Below are positions 8,250-16,435 of a DNA stretch of 64,000 bases, piece after piece. The translations under genes were made by a program, and so were the position numbers. The number at the start of each line of letters is the position of its first letter. Position 1 is the stretch's first letter. Origin of the DNA: Neobacillus nitrireducens (GTDB taxonomy: Bacteria > Bacillota > Bacilli > Bacillales > Cytobacillaceae); assembly GCF_030915405.1 (NCBI RefSeq), contig NZ_CP133262.1, positions 4,679,001 to 4,743,000 of the forward strand, given 5' to 3'. The notes under the pieces are model-generated. The model searched no databases. It saw only the letters and a list, made by a program, of their open reading frames with translations, and was not told where the DNA came from.

Positions 8250-9011
8250 ATGAGTATGAATCTCGAACGAGAGAAAGCAGTGCTTCCTGGATCTCAATTG
8301 ACTGTTAAAAAAAGCCTAGATCTTTCTAAGATTTTGTTTGGTGCTACAGTTATATCCATGTTGGTCGCCCTTTATTTTATCTTTATCTTTGCTGCTGAAG
8401 AAGTAACGATGGGAGCAGCCCAAAAAATATTTTATTTTCATGTTAGCTCTGCATGGCTGGCATTTATGTCGTTTTTTGTAACATTTGTGTTTAGTATATT
8501 GTTCTTAATGAAGCGGAAAAGAATTTTTGATACTTTTGCTTATGTTTCTGCTGAAATTGGTGTTGTCTTTACGATCATTGTCTTAACAACCGGCCCTATT
8601 TGGGCAAAATCATCTTGGAATACTTGGTGGGTTTGGGAACCGCGCTTAATTACTACGTTAATTCTGTTTTTTATCTATATTGCCTACATTATGATTCGTC
8701 AAATGGATGGTGTATGGGATAAAAAAGCTAGACTCGCTGCTGTATTTGGAATTATTGGATTTGCGGATGTTCCGATTGTGTTTTTCGCGATTCGCTGGTG
8801 GCAAACAAAGTTTCATCCAATCGTATTTGGTGAGGGTCCTTCTCAAAAAGGTGGAGGCATTGAGGGTACGATGCTAGTGGCACTGTTTGTTTCACTTGCT
8901 GCATTCACTATTCTTTATTCTTATCTTCTCCATAAAGGTGTATCTTTTGAAAAAATGAAAATTAAAGTCGAGCGTTATAAAGAAAAGTTAAGAGAAGACT
9001 TGGAAAACTAG
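8250..9011 (+). CDS. ccmC: Haem-handling protein CcmC
   Basis: 253 residues, six helices. The WWD-type haem segment is seen as SSWNTWWVWEPRL near residues 121-133: the canonical Asp of WDxR is Glu here (WEPRL), as in other CcmC proteins. Further conserved parts are KIFYFHVSSAW and DVPIVFFAIRWW. CcmC loads haem onto CcmE. ATG 8250 is used rather than GTG 8247, because TGGAGG ends about 8 nt before it. Confidence 0.92.
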   Translation: MSMNLEREKAVLPGSQLTVKKSLDLSKILFGATVISMLVALYFIFIFAAEEVTMGAAQKIFYFHVSSAWLAFMSFFVTFVFSILFLMKRKRIFDTFAYVSAEIGVVFTIIVLTTGPIWAKSSWNTWWVWEPRLITTLILFFIYIAYIMIRQMDGVWDKKARLAAVFGIIGFADVPIVFFAIRWWQTKFHPIVFGEGPSQKGGGIEGTMLVALFVSLAAFTILYSYLLHKGVSFEKMKIKVERYKEKLREDLEN

Positions 9012-9023
9012 GAGGAATTGATC

Positions 9024-9155
9024 ATGGGTTTTGAATTTATGTATGGTGCCTATTCTGTTGCATGGGTAGTTATTTTTGGGTATATGGTAATTCTTGGCAA
9101 AAGACATACCAAGCTTAAGAAGGAAATTGAATTCCTAAAACAACTAGAAAAATAA
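9024..9155 (+). CDS. ccmD: CcmD-like small membrane protein
   Basis: A 43-residue protein directly after ccmC with a GGAGG ribosome site 8 nt before ATG 9024. It begins MGFEFMYGAYSVAW, has one membrane helix and ends in a Lys/Glu-rich cytoplasmic helix, as in CcmD. CcmD holds the CcmABC complex with CcmE. It is followed by a terminator, so it closes the operon. Confidence 0.78.
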   Translation: MGFEFMYGAYSVAWVVIFGYMVILGKRHTKLKKEIEFLKQLEK

Positions 9156-9171
9156 ACTAGTATTGATAATT

Positions 9172-9199
9172 AGGCCTGTGAAGTATTAACAGGCCTTTT
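9172..9199 (+). terminator. Terminator after ccmD
   Basis: Stem AGGCCTGT/ACAGGCCT followed by TTTTGT. It marks the end of the ccmE-ccmD transcript. Confidence 0.8.
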
Positions 9200-9233
9200 G
9201 TATAGAACTTTACTGGTGACAGGAGGAAATACG

Positions 9234-9746
9234 ATGAACAATCGGGTCATCAAATTACTCGTATTGATTCTTATTGTTGGTATGTTTGGTTTCTTTGGTT
9301 ATAGTATGGTAACAAAAGGAAAACATACAGATGTTGGAGATAAGGCATATAATTTTTCGATGCCAAATTTGGATGGAAGTACAACCAAACTCACTGATTT
9401 TAAGGGAGAAGTAGTTATTTTGAACTATTTTGCAAGCTGGTGCGCTCCATGTAAAGAAGAGTTACCCGAATTAGAAGCTTTCCAAAAAGAATATGGTGAT
9501 CAATATCATTTTCTTATGATTAATCGTGGTGAGACCATGGATAAGATTAATAAAGTAACAAATAATAATAAAGCTGGAATGAACTATTTGTTCGATTATA
9601 ATGCGAAGGTTTCAAAAATGTATAATGTGACAGGGCAGCCTGAAACATTTGTGATTGATAAACAAGGAATTATTAGAGAGCACTTTAATGGTCCGGTGAC
9701 AGAAATGCAGTTATATAATTGGGCAAAGAAGTATGATAAAAAGTAA
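9234..9746 (+). CDS. Membrane-tethered thioredoxin of the CcmG/ResA/TlpA family
   Basis: 170 residues. An N-terminal membrane anchor (about 5-24) is followed by a thioredoxin-fold domain with active site W-C-A-P-C, the TlpA-type opening (AYNFSMPNLDGSTTKLTDFKG) and the cis-Pro segment TGQPETFVID. It reduces apocytochrome c cysteines on the outer face. The start is ATG 9234, 7 nt after AGGAGG; no longer form has a ribosome site. It has its own transcription unit after the ccmD terminator. CcmG (System I) and ResA (System II) cannot be told apart by sequence alone; the context favours the CcmG role. Confidence 0.85.
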   Translation: MNNRVIKLLVLILIVGMFGFFGYSMVTKGKHTDVGDKAYNFSMPNLDGSTTKLTDFKGEVVILNYFASWCAPCKEELPELEAFQKEYGDQYHFLMINRGETMDKINKVTNNNKAGMNYLFDYNAKVSKMYNVTGQPETFVIDKQGIIREHFNGPVTEMQLYNWAKKYDKK

Positions 9747-9892
9747 AAGCGGAAGCGCCCGTTTAGCGGCGTATGGACTGGAGCGCTTTGACTGAGATAA
9801 AGGAAACACGGAGAGCGGAGCGATTCGATGTTGACTTATCGTAGGGAAAAGAGCGAAGTCCACTAGCCGTTGGGCGCTGGAGCTAGACCGTT
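9747..9892. repeat. Bacillaceae-type intergenic repeat element
   Basis: GC-rich block in AT-rich surroundings. It begins AAGCGGAAGCGCCC and ends GGGCGCTGGAGCTAGAC, with AGCGCCC/GGGCGCT as partly inverted ends. I recognise the ending GCGCTGGAGCTAGAC as common in intergenic repeats of Bacillus relatives. No coding potential is seen. Confidence 0.6.
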
Positions 9893-9928
9893 ATCTAGGT
9901 TCAAAAACTTATACTTATCTTTCAAAAG

Positions 9929-9966
9929 AAGGATTGAACCTGATTTCAGGTTTAATCCTTTTTTAT
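9929..9966. terminator. Bidirectional terminator between the CcmG-like and SIMPL genes
   Basis: A long stem AAGGATTGAACCTG/CAGGTTTAATCCTT with T-run on the plus strand and A-rich flank on the other side. It serves the converging genes. Confidence 0.8.
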
Positions 9967-10634
9967 TAAATTAGTTTGAAGTGAAACTCTGCGATTACTT
10001 CTGCTTTGACTATTATTTGTCCTGGTTCAATTTGTGTGGAAGCAGCGCCTTTCACGAATGCCCCAGGCTGGTTAAAAACGGGCTGGATATTATTACTTCC
10101 TTCAACGATTAAGTGCGGAGTGGTTATTAACGCAACATTTAAGGTCCTTGCAATGGTTTTTGCTTTTTCAGTTGCATTATTTACTGCAAGTACCAAGGCC
10201 TGCTTATAAAAGGCATCCTTGTTCTTCACCGTAAATTGGACATTAGAGACATAGTTCACACCGTTTTGTACAGCGGTATCCACTATTTTCCCAATGATTG
10301 ATAAATCCTCTAGTTTTATCTGCAAGATATGAGTTATTTTATAGCCGCGAAAAATTTGTTTCCCTTGATCATAGTCGTACACGGATTCAATTCGATAATC
10401 AAAAGTCTGGATATTATTTTTAGAAATTCCCAGTGCGGTAAGAGCTTCAATTACTTTCGTTACCTCCACCGAATTCTGCTGCTGGGCTGCAATTAACTGC
10501 TTGCCATCTGTGATAACTCCCATGTTTACCGAAGCATAGTCAGGTGGGATAGCCAATTCTCCTTCACCTGACACTTTGATTAAATGATCCTTGGGAGCCA
10601 ATCCGGTTCGGATTAAAGGCTGGTAATTGTACAC
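9966..10634 (-). CDS. SIMPL-domain (DUF541) protein
   Basis: 222 residues. The opening KVSGEGELAIPPDYASVNMGV is the SIMPL/DUF541 signature; the rest fits a single SIMPL domain ending in IIVKAEVIAEF. Family members (BP26/YggE type) are linked to cell-surface stress, but the function is not settled. I chose GTG at 10634 because GGGGAGAGAAG lies just before it; a longer TTG start at 10688 has no ribosome site. It is transcribed against its neighbours. No signal peptide is visible in this start version. Confidence 0.8.
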   Translation of the reverse strand: MYNYQPLIRTGLAPKDHLIKVSGEGELAIPPDYASVNMGVITDGKQLIAAQQQNSVEVTKVIEALTALGISKNNIQTFDYRIESVYDYDQGKQIFRGYKITHILQIKLEDLSIIGKIVDTAVQNGVNYVSNVQFTVKNKDAFYKQALVLAVNNATEKAKTIARTLNVALITTPHLIVEGSNNIQPVFNQPGAFVKGAASTQIEPGQIIVKAEVIAEFHFKLI

Positions 10635-10775
10635 TTCTCTCTCCCCTTTACAATTATTCTTTTCTATAAAATACGACTGACACCTCAAAATGTTCCAACC
10701 ACAAAAGTTTAAACCTATCTTATTTGTTCTAGTAATAATCTAAAAAAATAGAAAAGAAATGACAGATTTGAAAGT

Positions 10776-10783
10776 CATAATGT
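10776..10783 (+). promoter_or_regulatory. Possible sigma-E type -10 of the spoIIIA operon
   Basis: CATAATGT agrees with the CATAnnnT core of mother-cell sigma-E promoters and lies 59 nt before spoIIIAA, where the operon promoter is expected. The -35 match is poor, so this is tentative. Confidence 0.3.
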
Positions 10784-10841
10784 GACCAAGCAGGCATACA
10801 TTTTAAATAATGAGAAAGGCAAATACAAGGAGGATACTTTC

Positions 10842-11765
10842 ATGGAATCAATCCTAAACTTTTTACCTAAAAAAATTGCCGACCTGATCAGCACAATCCC
10901 TCCTAATCAAAAAGAAGAATTAGAAGAAATCCGTATACGCATTAATCGACCGATTGAAATGACACTGAAGGGTGCACCTAAGTTTTTATCGTATATTATT
11001 CAACCTGATGATGCGTTTCACCTCATGAATAAAATCAGTCATTTCTCCATTTATACTCTCGAAGAGGAACTTAAGCAAGGGTTTATAACGGTCTCCGGTG
11101 GCCATCGGATTGGTCTGGCCGGCAAGGTTATCCTTGAAGGTGGCAAGGTAAAGGCAATTAGGGATATTTCCTCATTTAATATTCGGATAGCAAGAGAAAA
11201 AGTTGGGATAGCTGAGTCAATTATTCCGTATATCTACCAGGGGAATTGGATGCATACAATGGTGATTGGTCCTCCGCAAACCGGAAAAACAACGTTACTG
11301 CGGGATATTGCAAGAATCGCCTCTTCAGGGTTGTTAGTGAAAGGCATACAGGCAAGTAAGGTTGGGATTGTAGATGAACGCAGTGAGATTGCCGGATGTG
11401 TGAATGGAATCCCGCAATTAACGTTTGGAGACCGTTTGGATGTACTAGATGCCTGCCCGAAAGCTGAAGGAATGATGATGATGATTCGCTCGATGAGCCC
11501 TGATATTTTGGTTGTTGATGAAATCGGCCGGAAAGAAGATGCCGAGGCCATCCAGGAAGCGGTTCACGCGGGGATAAGGTTAATGATGACCACCCATGGG
11601 ACAAGCATCGAAGAAGTAAGGAACAGACCCTCTTTACGTGAGATTCTTGATCAAAAAATCTTTCAACGGTTTGTTGTCCTAAGCAGGAAATCAGGACCTG
11701 GAACGGTTACACATATTTTAGATGCAAATGGTATAGAAATGAATCAAAAAGTGAGAGTGACATAA
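10842..11765 (+). CDS. spoIIIAA: Stage III sporulation protein AA (ATPase)
   Basis: 307 residues, the usual family length. Secretion-type ATPase with Walker A GPPQTGKTT (about residues 142-150), Walker B-like ILVVDEIGR and the conserved TTHG segment. It is the presumed motor of the SpoIIIA-SpoIIQ channel in the mother cell during engulfment. ATG 10842 follows AAGGAGG; a longer open frame upstream has no ribosome site. First gene of the spoIIIA operon; its stop is directly followed by the next ATG. Confidence 0.95.
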   Translation: MESILNFLPKKIADLISTIPPNQKEELEEIRIRINRPIEMTLKGAPKFLSYIIQPDDAFHLMNKISHFSIYTLEEELKQGFITVSGGHRIGLAGKVILEGGKVKAIRDISSFNIRIAREKVGIAESIIPYIYQGNWMHTMVIGPPQTGKTTLLRDIARIASSGLLVKGIQASKVGIVDERSEIAGCVNGIPQLTFGDRLDVLDACPKAEGMMMMIRSMSPDILVVDEIGRKEDAEAIQEAVHAGIRLMMTTHGTSIEEVRNRPSLREILDQKIFQRFVVLSRKSGPGTVTHILDANGIEMNQKVRVT

Positions 11766-12281
11766 ATGATCAAGCTTATAGGTGCTGTATTCATTATTGT
11801 CGCAACCACATGGATTGGATTTGAGATTTCCAGGCGCTTTAGCGAGCGACCAAGGCAACTTCGTGCTTTAAGAACTGCCCTGCAATCACTTGAAGCAGAA
11901 ATAATGTACGGCCATACACCGTTACATGAAGCTGCTAGGAGGTTAGCTGAACAGCTTTCAAAGCCGCTTTCAACCTTTTTTGAGTCCTTCTCCAAGAAAT
12001 TAACGGACACTGAGACAACCGTTAAAGAGGCGTGGGAAACCTCACTAAGGGAAATATGGAATTCCACAGCTTTAAAGCAGGGCGAATTTGAAGTCATGAA
12101 GCAATTTGGAGAAACCCTTGGTCGACATGATCGTATCTCCCAGCAAAAACATATCATGCTGACGCTGACACATCTTGAAAGAGAAGAGGCCGATGCGATT
12201 CAAGCCCAAGTAACTTATGAAAAGATGGTCAAGAGCCTTGGATTCTTATCAGGATTATTACTGATTATTTTATTATTTTAG
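11766..12281 (+). CDS. spoIIIAB: Stage III sporulation protein AB
   Basis: 171 residues. N-terminal and C-terminal membrane helices flank a mostly helical middle that begins GFEISRRFSERPRQLRALR. It resembles GspF-like secretion components. ATG follows the spoIIIAA stop without a gap. Part of the channel apparatus between mother cell and forespore. Confidence 0.94.
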   Translation: MIKLIGAVFIIVATTWIGFEISRRFSERPRQLRALRTALQSLEAEIMYGHTPLHEAARRLAEQLSKPLSTFFESFSKKLTDTETTVKEAWETSLREIWNSTALKQGEFEVMKQFGETLGRHDRISQQKHIMLTLTHLEREEADAIQAQVTYEKMVKSLGFLSGLLLIILLF

Positions 12282-12292
12282 GGGGAAAAGCA

Positions 12293-12496
12293 ATGGGTTT
12301 AGAAGTAGATATTATTTTTAAAATTGCAGGTGTGGGAATCGTTGTTGCTTTTTTGCATACAGTTCTTGACCAGGTAGGGAAAAAGGAATACGCGCAGTGG
12401 GTTACATTGTTTGGGTTTATCTATATTTTATTTCAAGTAGCATCTATTGTGGATGACCTCTTCCAAAAAATTAAATCAGTATTTTTATATCAATAG
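12293..12496 (+). CDS. spoIIIAC: Stage III sporulation protein AC
   Basis: 67 residues, two membrane helices, opening MGLEVDIIFKIAGVGIVVAF. The family is small and highly conserved; the length is typical. It lies 11 nt after spoIIIAB with GGGGGAAAAGC as ribosome site. Confidence 0.94.
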   Translation: MGLEVDIIFKIAGVGIVVAFLHTVLDQVGKKEYAQWVTLFGFIYILFQVASIVDDLFQKIKSVFLYQ

Positions 12497-12512
12497 AAGG
12501 GGGGGTCCGAAG

Positions 12513-12902
12513 ATTGAAATCATAAAAATAGTCGGAATAGCACTTGTCGCAACCTTTCTAGCCTTAATTGTTAAAGAACAGAAGCCAAATTTTGCTTTCC
12601 TTTTAATCGTTTTTGTTGGCTGTGTTATTTTCCTTTTTTTGGTAGATAAAATATATGAAATCATTCATATGCTAGAAAAACTGGCAGTGAATGCAAAAGT
12701 TAATATGGTTTATATTGAAACGATATTAAAAATTATTGGAATTGCTTATATCGCTGAATTTGCCACCCAGATTACGAAGGACGCCGGCCAGGGAGCTCTC
12801 TCCTCTAAAATTGAATTAGCAGGAAAAATTATTATCCTTGCAATGGCAATCCCGATTTTAACTGTTTTAATTGAAACAATCATCAAACTTATTCCGAGCT
12901 AA
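12513..12902 (+). CDS. spoIIIAD: Stage III sporulation protein AD (possible ATT start)
   Basis: About 129 residues, strongly hydrophobic, opening with EIIKIVGIALVATFLALIV and KEQKPNFAFL, as in SpoIIIAD. The strong ribosome site AGAAGGGGGGG ends at about 12505, but no in-frame ATG, GTG or TTG follows it before the conserved N-terminus. The in-frame ATT at 12513 is at the right distance. The alternative is ATG 12453 inside spoIIIAC, which lacks a ribosome site and would add 20 unrelated residues. The product is a membrane part of the spoIIIA channel. Confidence 0.85.
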   Translation: MEIIKIVGIALVATFLALIVKEQKPNFAFLLIVFVGCVIFLFLVDKIYEIIHMLEKLAVNAKVNMVYIETILKIIGIAYIAEFATQITKDAGQGALSSKIELAGKIIILAMAIPILTVLIETIIKLIPS

Positions 12903-12929
12903 TGAAAGTCCGTAAAAAGAGGTGTAAAA

Positions 12930-14129
12930 ATGAAGCAGCGAATGCAGTTTATTCCCATTATGATTCTTGTATTCTTTTTTTTATCATTTTCAGGTGTACA
13001 AGCTGCTGACGAGACCAAAGACCCGTCAAATCCACTTTCTCCGCAGGAATTAGTGGATGCCCAGCTTAAATCCCTCGATATGACAGAACTCAAACAATTT
13101 TGGGAGGATATTACTAATAAATATGGTGGATTTCTTCCTGAAAGCCAAAAGGGAAGCTTGTATGATTTTGTCAGCGGTGAAAAGAAATTCTCGTTTAAAC
13201 AGTGGGGATTGGGAGTAGTAAAGTTTGCTTTCCAAGAGTTCGTTTCTAACGGAAAATTACTAGGGTCGTTGATTATGCTAACCATATTTAGTATGTTTCT
13301 TCAATCCATGCAGAACGCGTTTGAGAAAAGCACGATTAGCAAGGTTGCCTATTCAATTGTGTATATGGTCTTAGTGATTATTGCCTTGAATAGTTTCCAT
13401 ATTGCTATCGTTTATACAAATGAGGCAATTGGATCGATGATCTCCTTTGTACTGGCACTTGTCCCACTCTTACTTGCGTTAATTGCAGCTTCCGGCGGGC
13501 TGATCTCAGCAGCTTTTTTTCATCCGGTGATTTTATTTTTAATGAATATAAGCGGTATGTTTATGCAGTATATTATCCTGCCTCTTCTTTTCTTAGCAAC
13601 TTTGTTGAGTATAGTAAGCACGATGTCAGAACAGTATAAGGTTTCCCAATTAGCAGCGCTGCTAAGGAACTGGTGTATTGGGTTAATGGGCCTCTTCTTG
13701 ACCGTGTTCCTAGGTGTTATATCCGTTCAAGGCGCATCAGCTGCTGTAACAGACGGAATAACCATCAGGACAGCAAAATTTGTGACTGGAAACTTTATAC
13801 CAGTTATCGGCCGGATGTTTACAGATGCCACTGATACGGTGGTTGGAGCATCGGTCCTATTAAAAAATACAGTCGGCATCGCCGGGGTTGGGATTTTGCT
13901 TATCATTGTCGCTTTCCCGGCTATAAAAATTTTAATGATTGCCTTTATCTATAAATTTGCGGCAGCTATCTTGCAGCCATTAGGCGGCGGGCCAATTATT
14001 ACCTGCTTGGATATTATCAGTAAAAGTGTCATTTATGTGTTTGCTGCTTTAGGGATTGTTTCATTGATGTTCTTTTTATGTATAACGGTTATTGTGGCGG
14101 CCGGCAATCTAACAATGATGATGAGATAG
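12930..14129 (+). CDS. spoIIIAE: Stage III sporulation protein AE
   Basis: 399 residues. A signal peptide ending VQAAD is followed by an extracytoplasmic segment, then about eight membrane helices, the standard SpoIIIAE plan. It is thought to be a permease-like part of the feeding tube. It starts at ATG 12930 behind AGAGGTG. Confidence 0.94.
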   Translation: MKQRMQFIPIMILVFFFLSFSGVQAADETKDPSNPLSPQELVDAQLKSLDMTELKQFWEDITNKYGGFLPESQKGSLYDFVSGEKKFSFKQWGLGVVKFAFQEFVSNGKLLGSLIMLTIFSMFLQSMQNAFEKSTISKVAYSIVYMVLVIIALNSFHIAIVYTNEAIGSMISFVLALVPLLLALIAASGGLISAAFFHPVILFLMNISGMFMQYIILPLLFLATLLSIVSTMSEQYKVSQLAALLRNWCIGLMGLFLTVFLGVISVQGASAAVTDGITIRTAKFVTGNFIPVIGRMFTDATDTVVGASVLLKNTVGIAGVGILLIIVAFPAIKILMIAFIYKFAAAILQPLGGGPIITCLDIISKSVIYVFAALGIVSLMFFLCITVIVAAGNLTMMMR

Positions 14130-14140
14130 GGAGGATTCAT

Positions 14141-14770
14141 ATGGGATTTTTAATAGAGTGGGTAACTAATATTATTTTATTTATCCTGTTAGCCACGGTC
14201 ATTGATATGCTCCTCCCCAATTCAAGTATGCAAAAATACACAAAAATGGTTACAGGCCTCCTCTTAATTGCGATTATTCTGACGCCAATCTTTAAATTGA
14301 TCTCAAAGGACTTTGAAACAGCATTGGGTTCAATCCCTTCTTATCAAGCCCCTGGAGAAAAAAATATGAAAAATTCAATAGATTTAAAGAAAAAAGAAAT
14401 ACAAGCCCAACAACATGCATATATTTTAGAAGAAATGGCTGTCCAACTGAAAAAGGACGTGAAAGAGGAGTTGATGGAACAATACGGATTGGAGATAGCA
14501 AAAATTGATCTAGCTACAAATGAAGAAAGCGACCAAGCATTCCCAGACAACCTCCAAAAGGTTACGGTTCTTCTGAAACAACCAGAAAATGAAGTGAAGA
14601 CAGTCGAAGCAATCAAACAAGTCGAAATTAACACAGAAACACCTCTTCCATCCAAAAGCTCAACAGAAGAAGCTGAAAAAATAGCCGCTTTTCTTTCGCA
14701 AAAATGGAATGTGACCGAAAAAACAGTTGAAGTTTCGATTGAAGGGGGGATTAAAAAGAATAATGGATAA
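14141..14770 (+). CDS. spoIIIAF: Stage III sporulation protein AF
   Basis: 209 residues. Two N-terminal membrane helices (MGFLIEWVTNIILFILLATVI and a second near residue 35) precede a soluble domain. ATG 14141 has GGGAGG 9 nt upstream; a longer frame overlapping spoIIIAE lacks one. It overlaps spoIIIAG by eight bases. Confidence 0.93.
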   Translation: MGFLIEWVTNIILFILLATVIDMLLPNSSMQKYTKMVTGLLLIAIILTPIFKLISKDFETALGSIPSYQAPGEKNMKNSIDLKKKEIQAQQHAYILEEMAVQLKKDVKEELMEQYGLEIAKIDLATNEESDQAFPDNLQKVTVLLKQPENEVKTVEAIKQVEINTETPLPSKSSTEEAEKIAAFLSQKWNVTEKTVEVSIEGGIKKNNG

Positions 14771-15413
14771 CAACCAAGGACCATTTTCATGGCTCAAAAA
14801 GGTACTAAAAATAGAAGGTAAATCTGATAAAAAACCAGGGAAATACCAGTATATGCTCGTCGTTTTATGTATCGGAGCCGCATTAATGCTTGTGGGCAAT
14901 ATTGTATTTAAAACAAACTCGAATGCAGCTGATACAGCTGTTACGACGAGCGGAAAGGTAGCCGCCGAAGATGTCCCGGCATTTGGGTTAAATAAGGGCT
15001 CTGGCAATAAGGCAGTAGATAAATATGAAGAAAAATATGAAAATCAGCTGAAGAAAGCCCTCCAACAAATGTTAGGGGTAAACGATGTGACAGTTGTTGT
15101 CAATATTGATGCTACTGATAAGAAAGTTCTTGAAAAAAATAGGGTTTCTAAATCACAAACGACAGAAGAAACAGATCGCGATGGCGGGCAGCGTAAAGTA
15201 CAGGAAGCCTCAACAGATGAACAACTTGTGATTATCCGCGAAGGCGAAAAAGAGGTTCCTATTGTAGTAGAAACGAAAAAACCTGTCATTCGCGGTGTCT
15301 TAGTGGTTGCGAAAGGTGCAGAGAATATACAAGTGAAAAAGTGGATTGTTGAGGCAGTCACGCGCACTTTAGATGTACCAAGCCACCGCGTTGCAGTCAT
15401 GCCTAAAAAATAA
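14763..15413 (+). CDS. spoIIIAG: Stage III sporulation protein AG
   Basis: 216 residues. A cytoplasmic N-terminus and one membrane helix (about 31-50) precede a ring-building motif domain with the pattern YENQLKKALQQMLGVNDVTV and the DKKVLEKNR segment. SpoIIIAG forms the large ring in the intermembrane space. ATG 14763 lies in the end of spoIIIAF. The purine run upstream (GAAGGGGGG) is rather far from it. Confidence 0.93.
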   Translation: MDNNQGPFSWLKKVLKIEGKSDKKPGKYQYMLVVLCIGAALMLVGNIVFKTNSNAADTAVTTSGKVAAEDVPAFGLNKGSGNKAVDKYEEKYENQLKKALQQMLGVNDVTVVVNIDATDKKVLEKNRVSKSQTTEETDRDGGQRKVQEASTDEQLVIIREGEKEVPIVVETKKPVIRGVLVVAKGAENIQVKKWIVEAVTRTLDVPSHRVAVMPKK

Positions 15414-15428
15414 AAGGGGTGTTTTTAT

Positions 15429-15980
15429 ATGCTATTGAAAAAACAAACAGTCTGGTTATTAACAATGTTAAGTTTAGTGGTTGTATTGTCTGTTTATTAC
15501 ATTACTTCACCCGAGCAGAAGAGCAATGATTTGGCGGCTATAAAGCAAGATGCGAAGGAGCAAAATAAAGGGAAAACAAAAACGGAATCTAAAGTAGATA
15601 AAACGATTGTATCAACCGTGGCGGGTGATGAGCAGTTTGAAGAATTACGAATGAAACTTAATGACCTAAGGAGTGAACAGCAAGAGGAATTAACAACTGA
15701 GTTAGCCTCCACTGATCTACCTGCCGTCGAGCGGTCTAAGGTAAAGGACCAGATGGATAAATTGAATCAAACTGCTCAAAAAGAAGAAATTCTTGAAACC
15801 TTAATCAAAACCATGGGTTATGAAGATGCTTTAGTTAGAGCAGATGGTGAAAAAGTCAGAGTTACAGTAAAATCCAAAAAGAAGCCTTCAGCCACAGAAG
15901 CTAATAAGATCATCTTACAGGTGAAAAAGGAAATTGGCGAGACCAATTATGTAGCCGTAGAATTCCAACCAACAAAATAA
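15429..15980 (+). CDS. spoIIIAH: Stage III sporulation protein AH
   Basis: 183 residues. Membrane anchor (about 9-26), a Lys-rich linker and a C-terminal ring-building domain, which binds forespore SpoIIQ. It is last in the operon and followed by a terminator. ATG 15429 follows AAAGGGGTG. Confidence 0.94.
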   Translation: MLLKKQTVWLLTMLSLVVVLSVYYITSPEQKSNDLAAIKQDAKEQNKGKTKTESKVDKTIVSTVAGDEQFEELRMKLNDLRSEQQEELTTELASTDLPAVERSKVKDQMDKLNQTAQKEEILETLIKTMGYEDALVRADGEKVRVTVKSKKKPSATEANKIILQVKKEIGETNYVAVEFQPTK

Positions 15981-16015
15981 ATCAATGTAAAAAGGAAAGT
16001 CAGCCACTTTCCCAG

Positions 16016-16055
16016 ATTGTCGAGAAAGACTATTTTTCTCGGCAATTTTTTATTT
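16016..16055 (+). terminator. Terminator of the spoIIIA operon
   Basis: Stem ATTGTCGAGAAA/TTTCTCGGCAAT followed by TTTTTTATTTT. Confidence 0.82.
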
Positions 16056-16435
16056 TGTCTAATCTAAAATACTAATTTTTATGAGTTGAGGGTCTTAAAT
16101 GAATATTACACTCTGTTGATTTGCGCGGAAGGTACGAAGACTCCCCGGAACGCCCGCGGAAAGCGAAGTGCCTGGAGCGCAAAGCAACAGACATGTTTCA
16201 AAGTCGTCAACCGACTTTCCTTATTTTGATTGTTTGATATGAAATAGGTTAAAATAATATGTTGAATGACTGTCACAGTAAAAATTCCCTTTTGTTAAGA
16301 AAAATATTATGATAAAGGTGAGAGGCAAAAAGGAAATTTTAAAAGGTGATAACATACATCATTGAACTTTTACTAGGTATTATCGTATAGTTATAGTAGT
16401 TAGTCATAATTTTGTAGTACGAGGGGTGTAACTCA
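16056..16435. other. Gap between spoIIIAH and accB
   Basis: No gene is supported. It contains the repeat at 16113-16191 and, in its last 100 bases, AT-rich sequence that should hold the accBC promoter; I could not fix -35/-10 boxes or a fatty-acid regulator site with confidence. Confidence 0.4.
16113..16191. repeat. Small inverted-end repeat (Bacillaceae intergenic type)
   Basis: GC-rich unit with near-perfect inverted ends CTGTTGATTTGCGC and GCGCAAAGCAACAG (one mismatch). The middle holds GGAACGCCCGCGGAAAGCGAAGTGCC-like text known to me from intergenic repeats of Bacillus relatives. It is different from the repeat at 9747. Confidence 0.65.

Noticed and set aside
9198..9233. N-terminal extension of the thioredoxin gene from a TTG in the terminator
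   Set aside because: It overlaps the ccmD terminator; AGGAGG before ATG 9234 decides the start.
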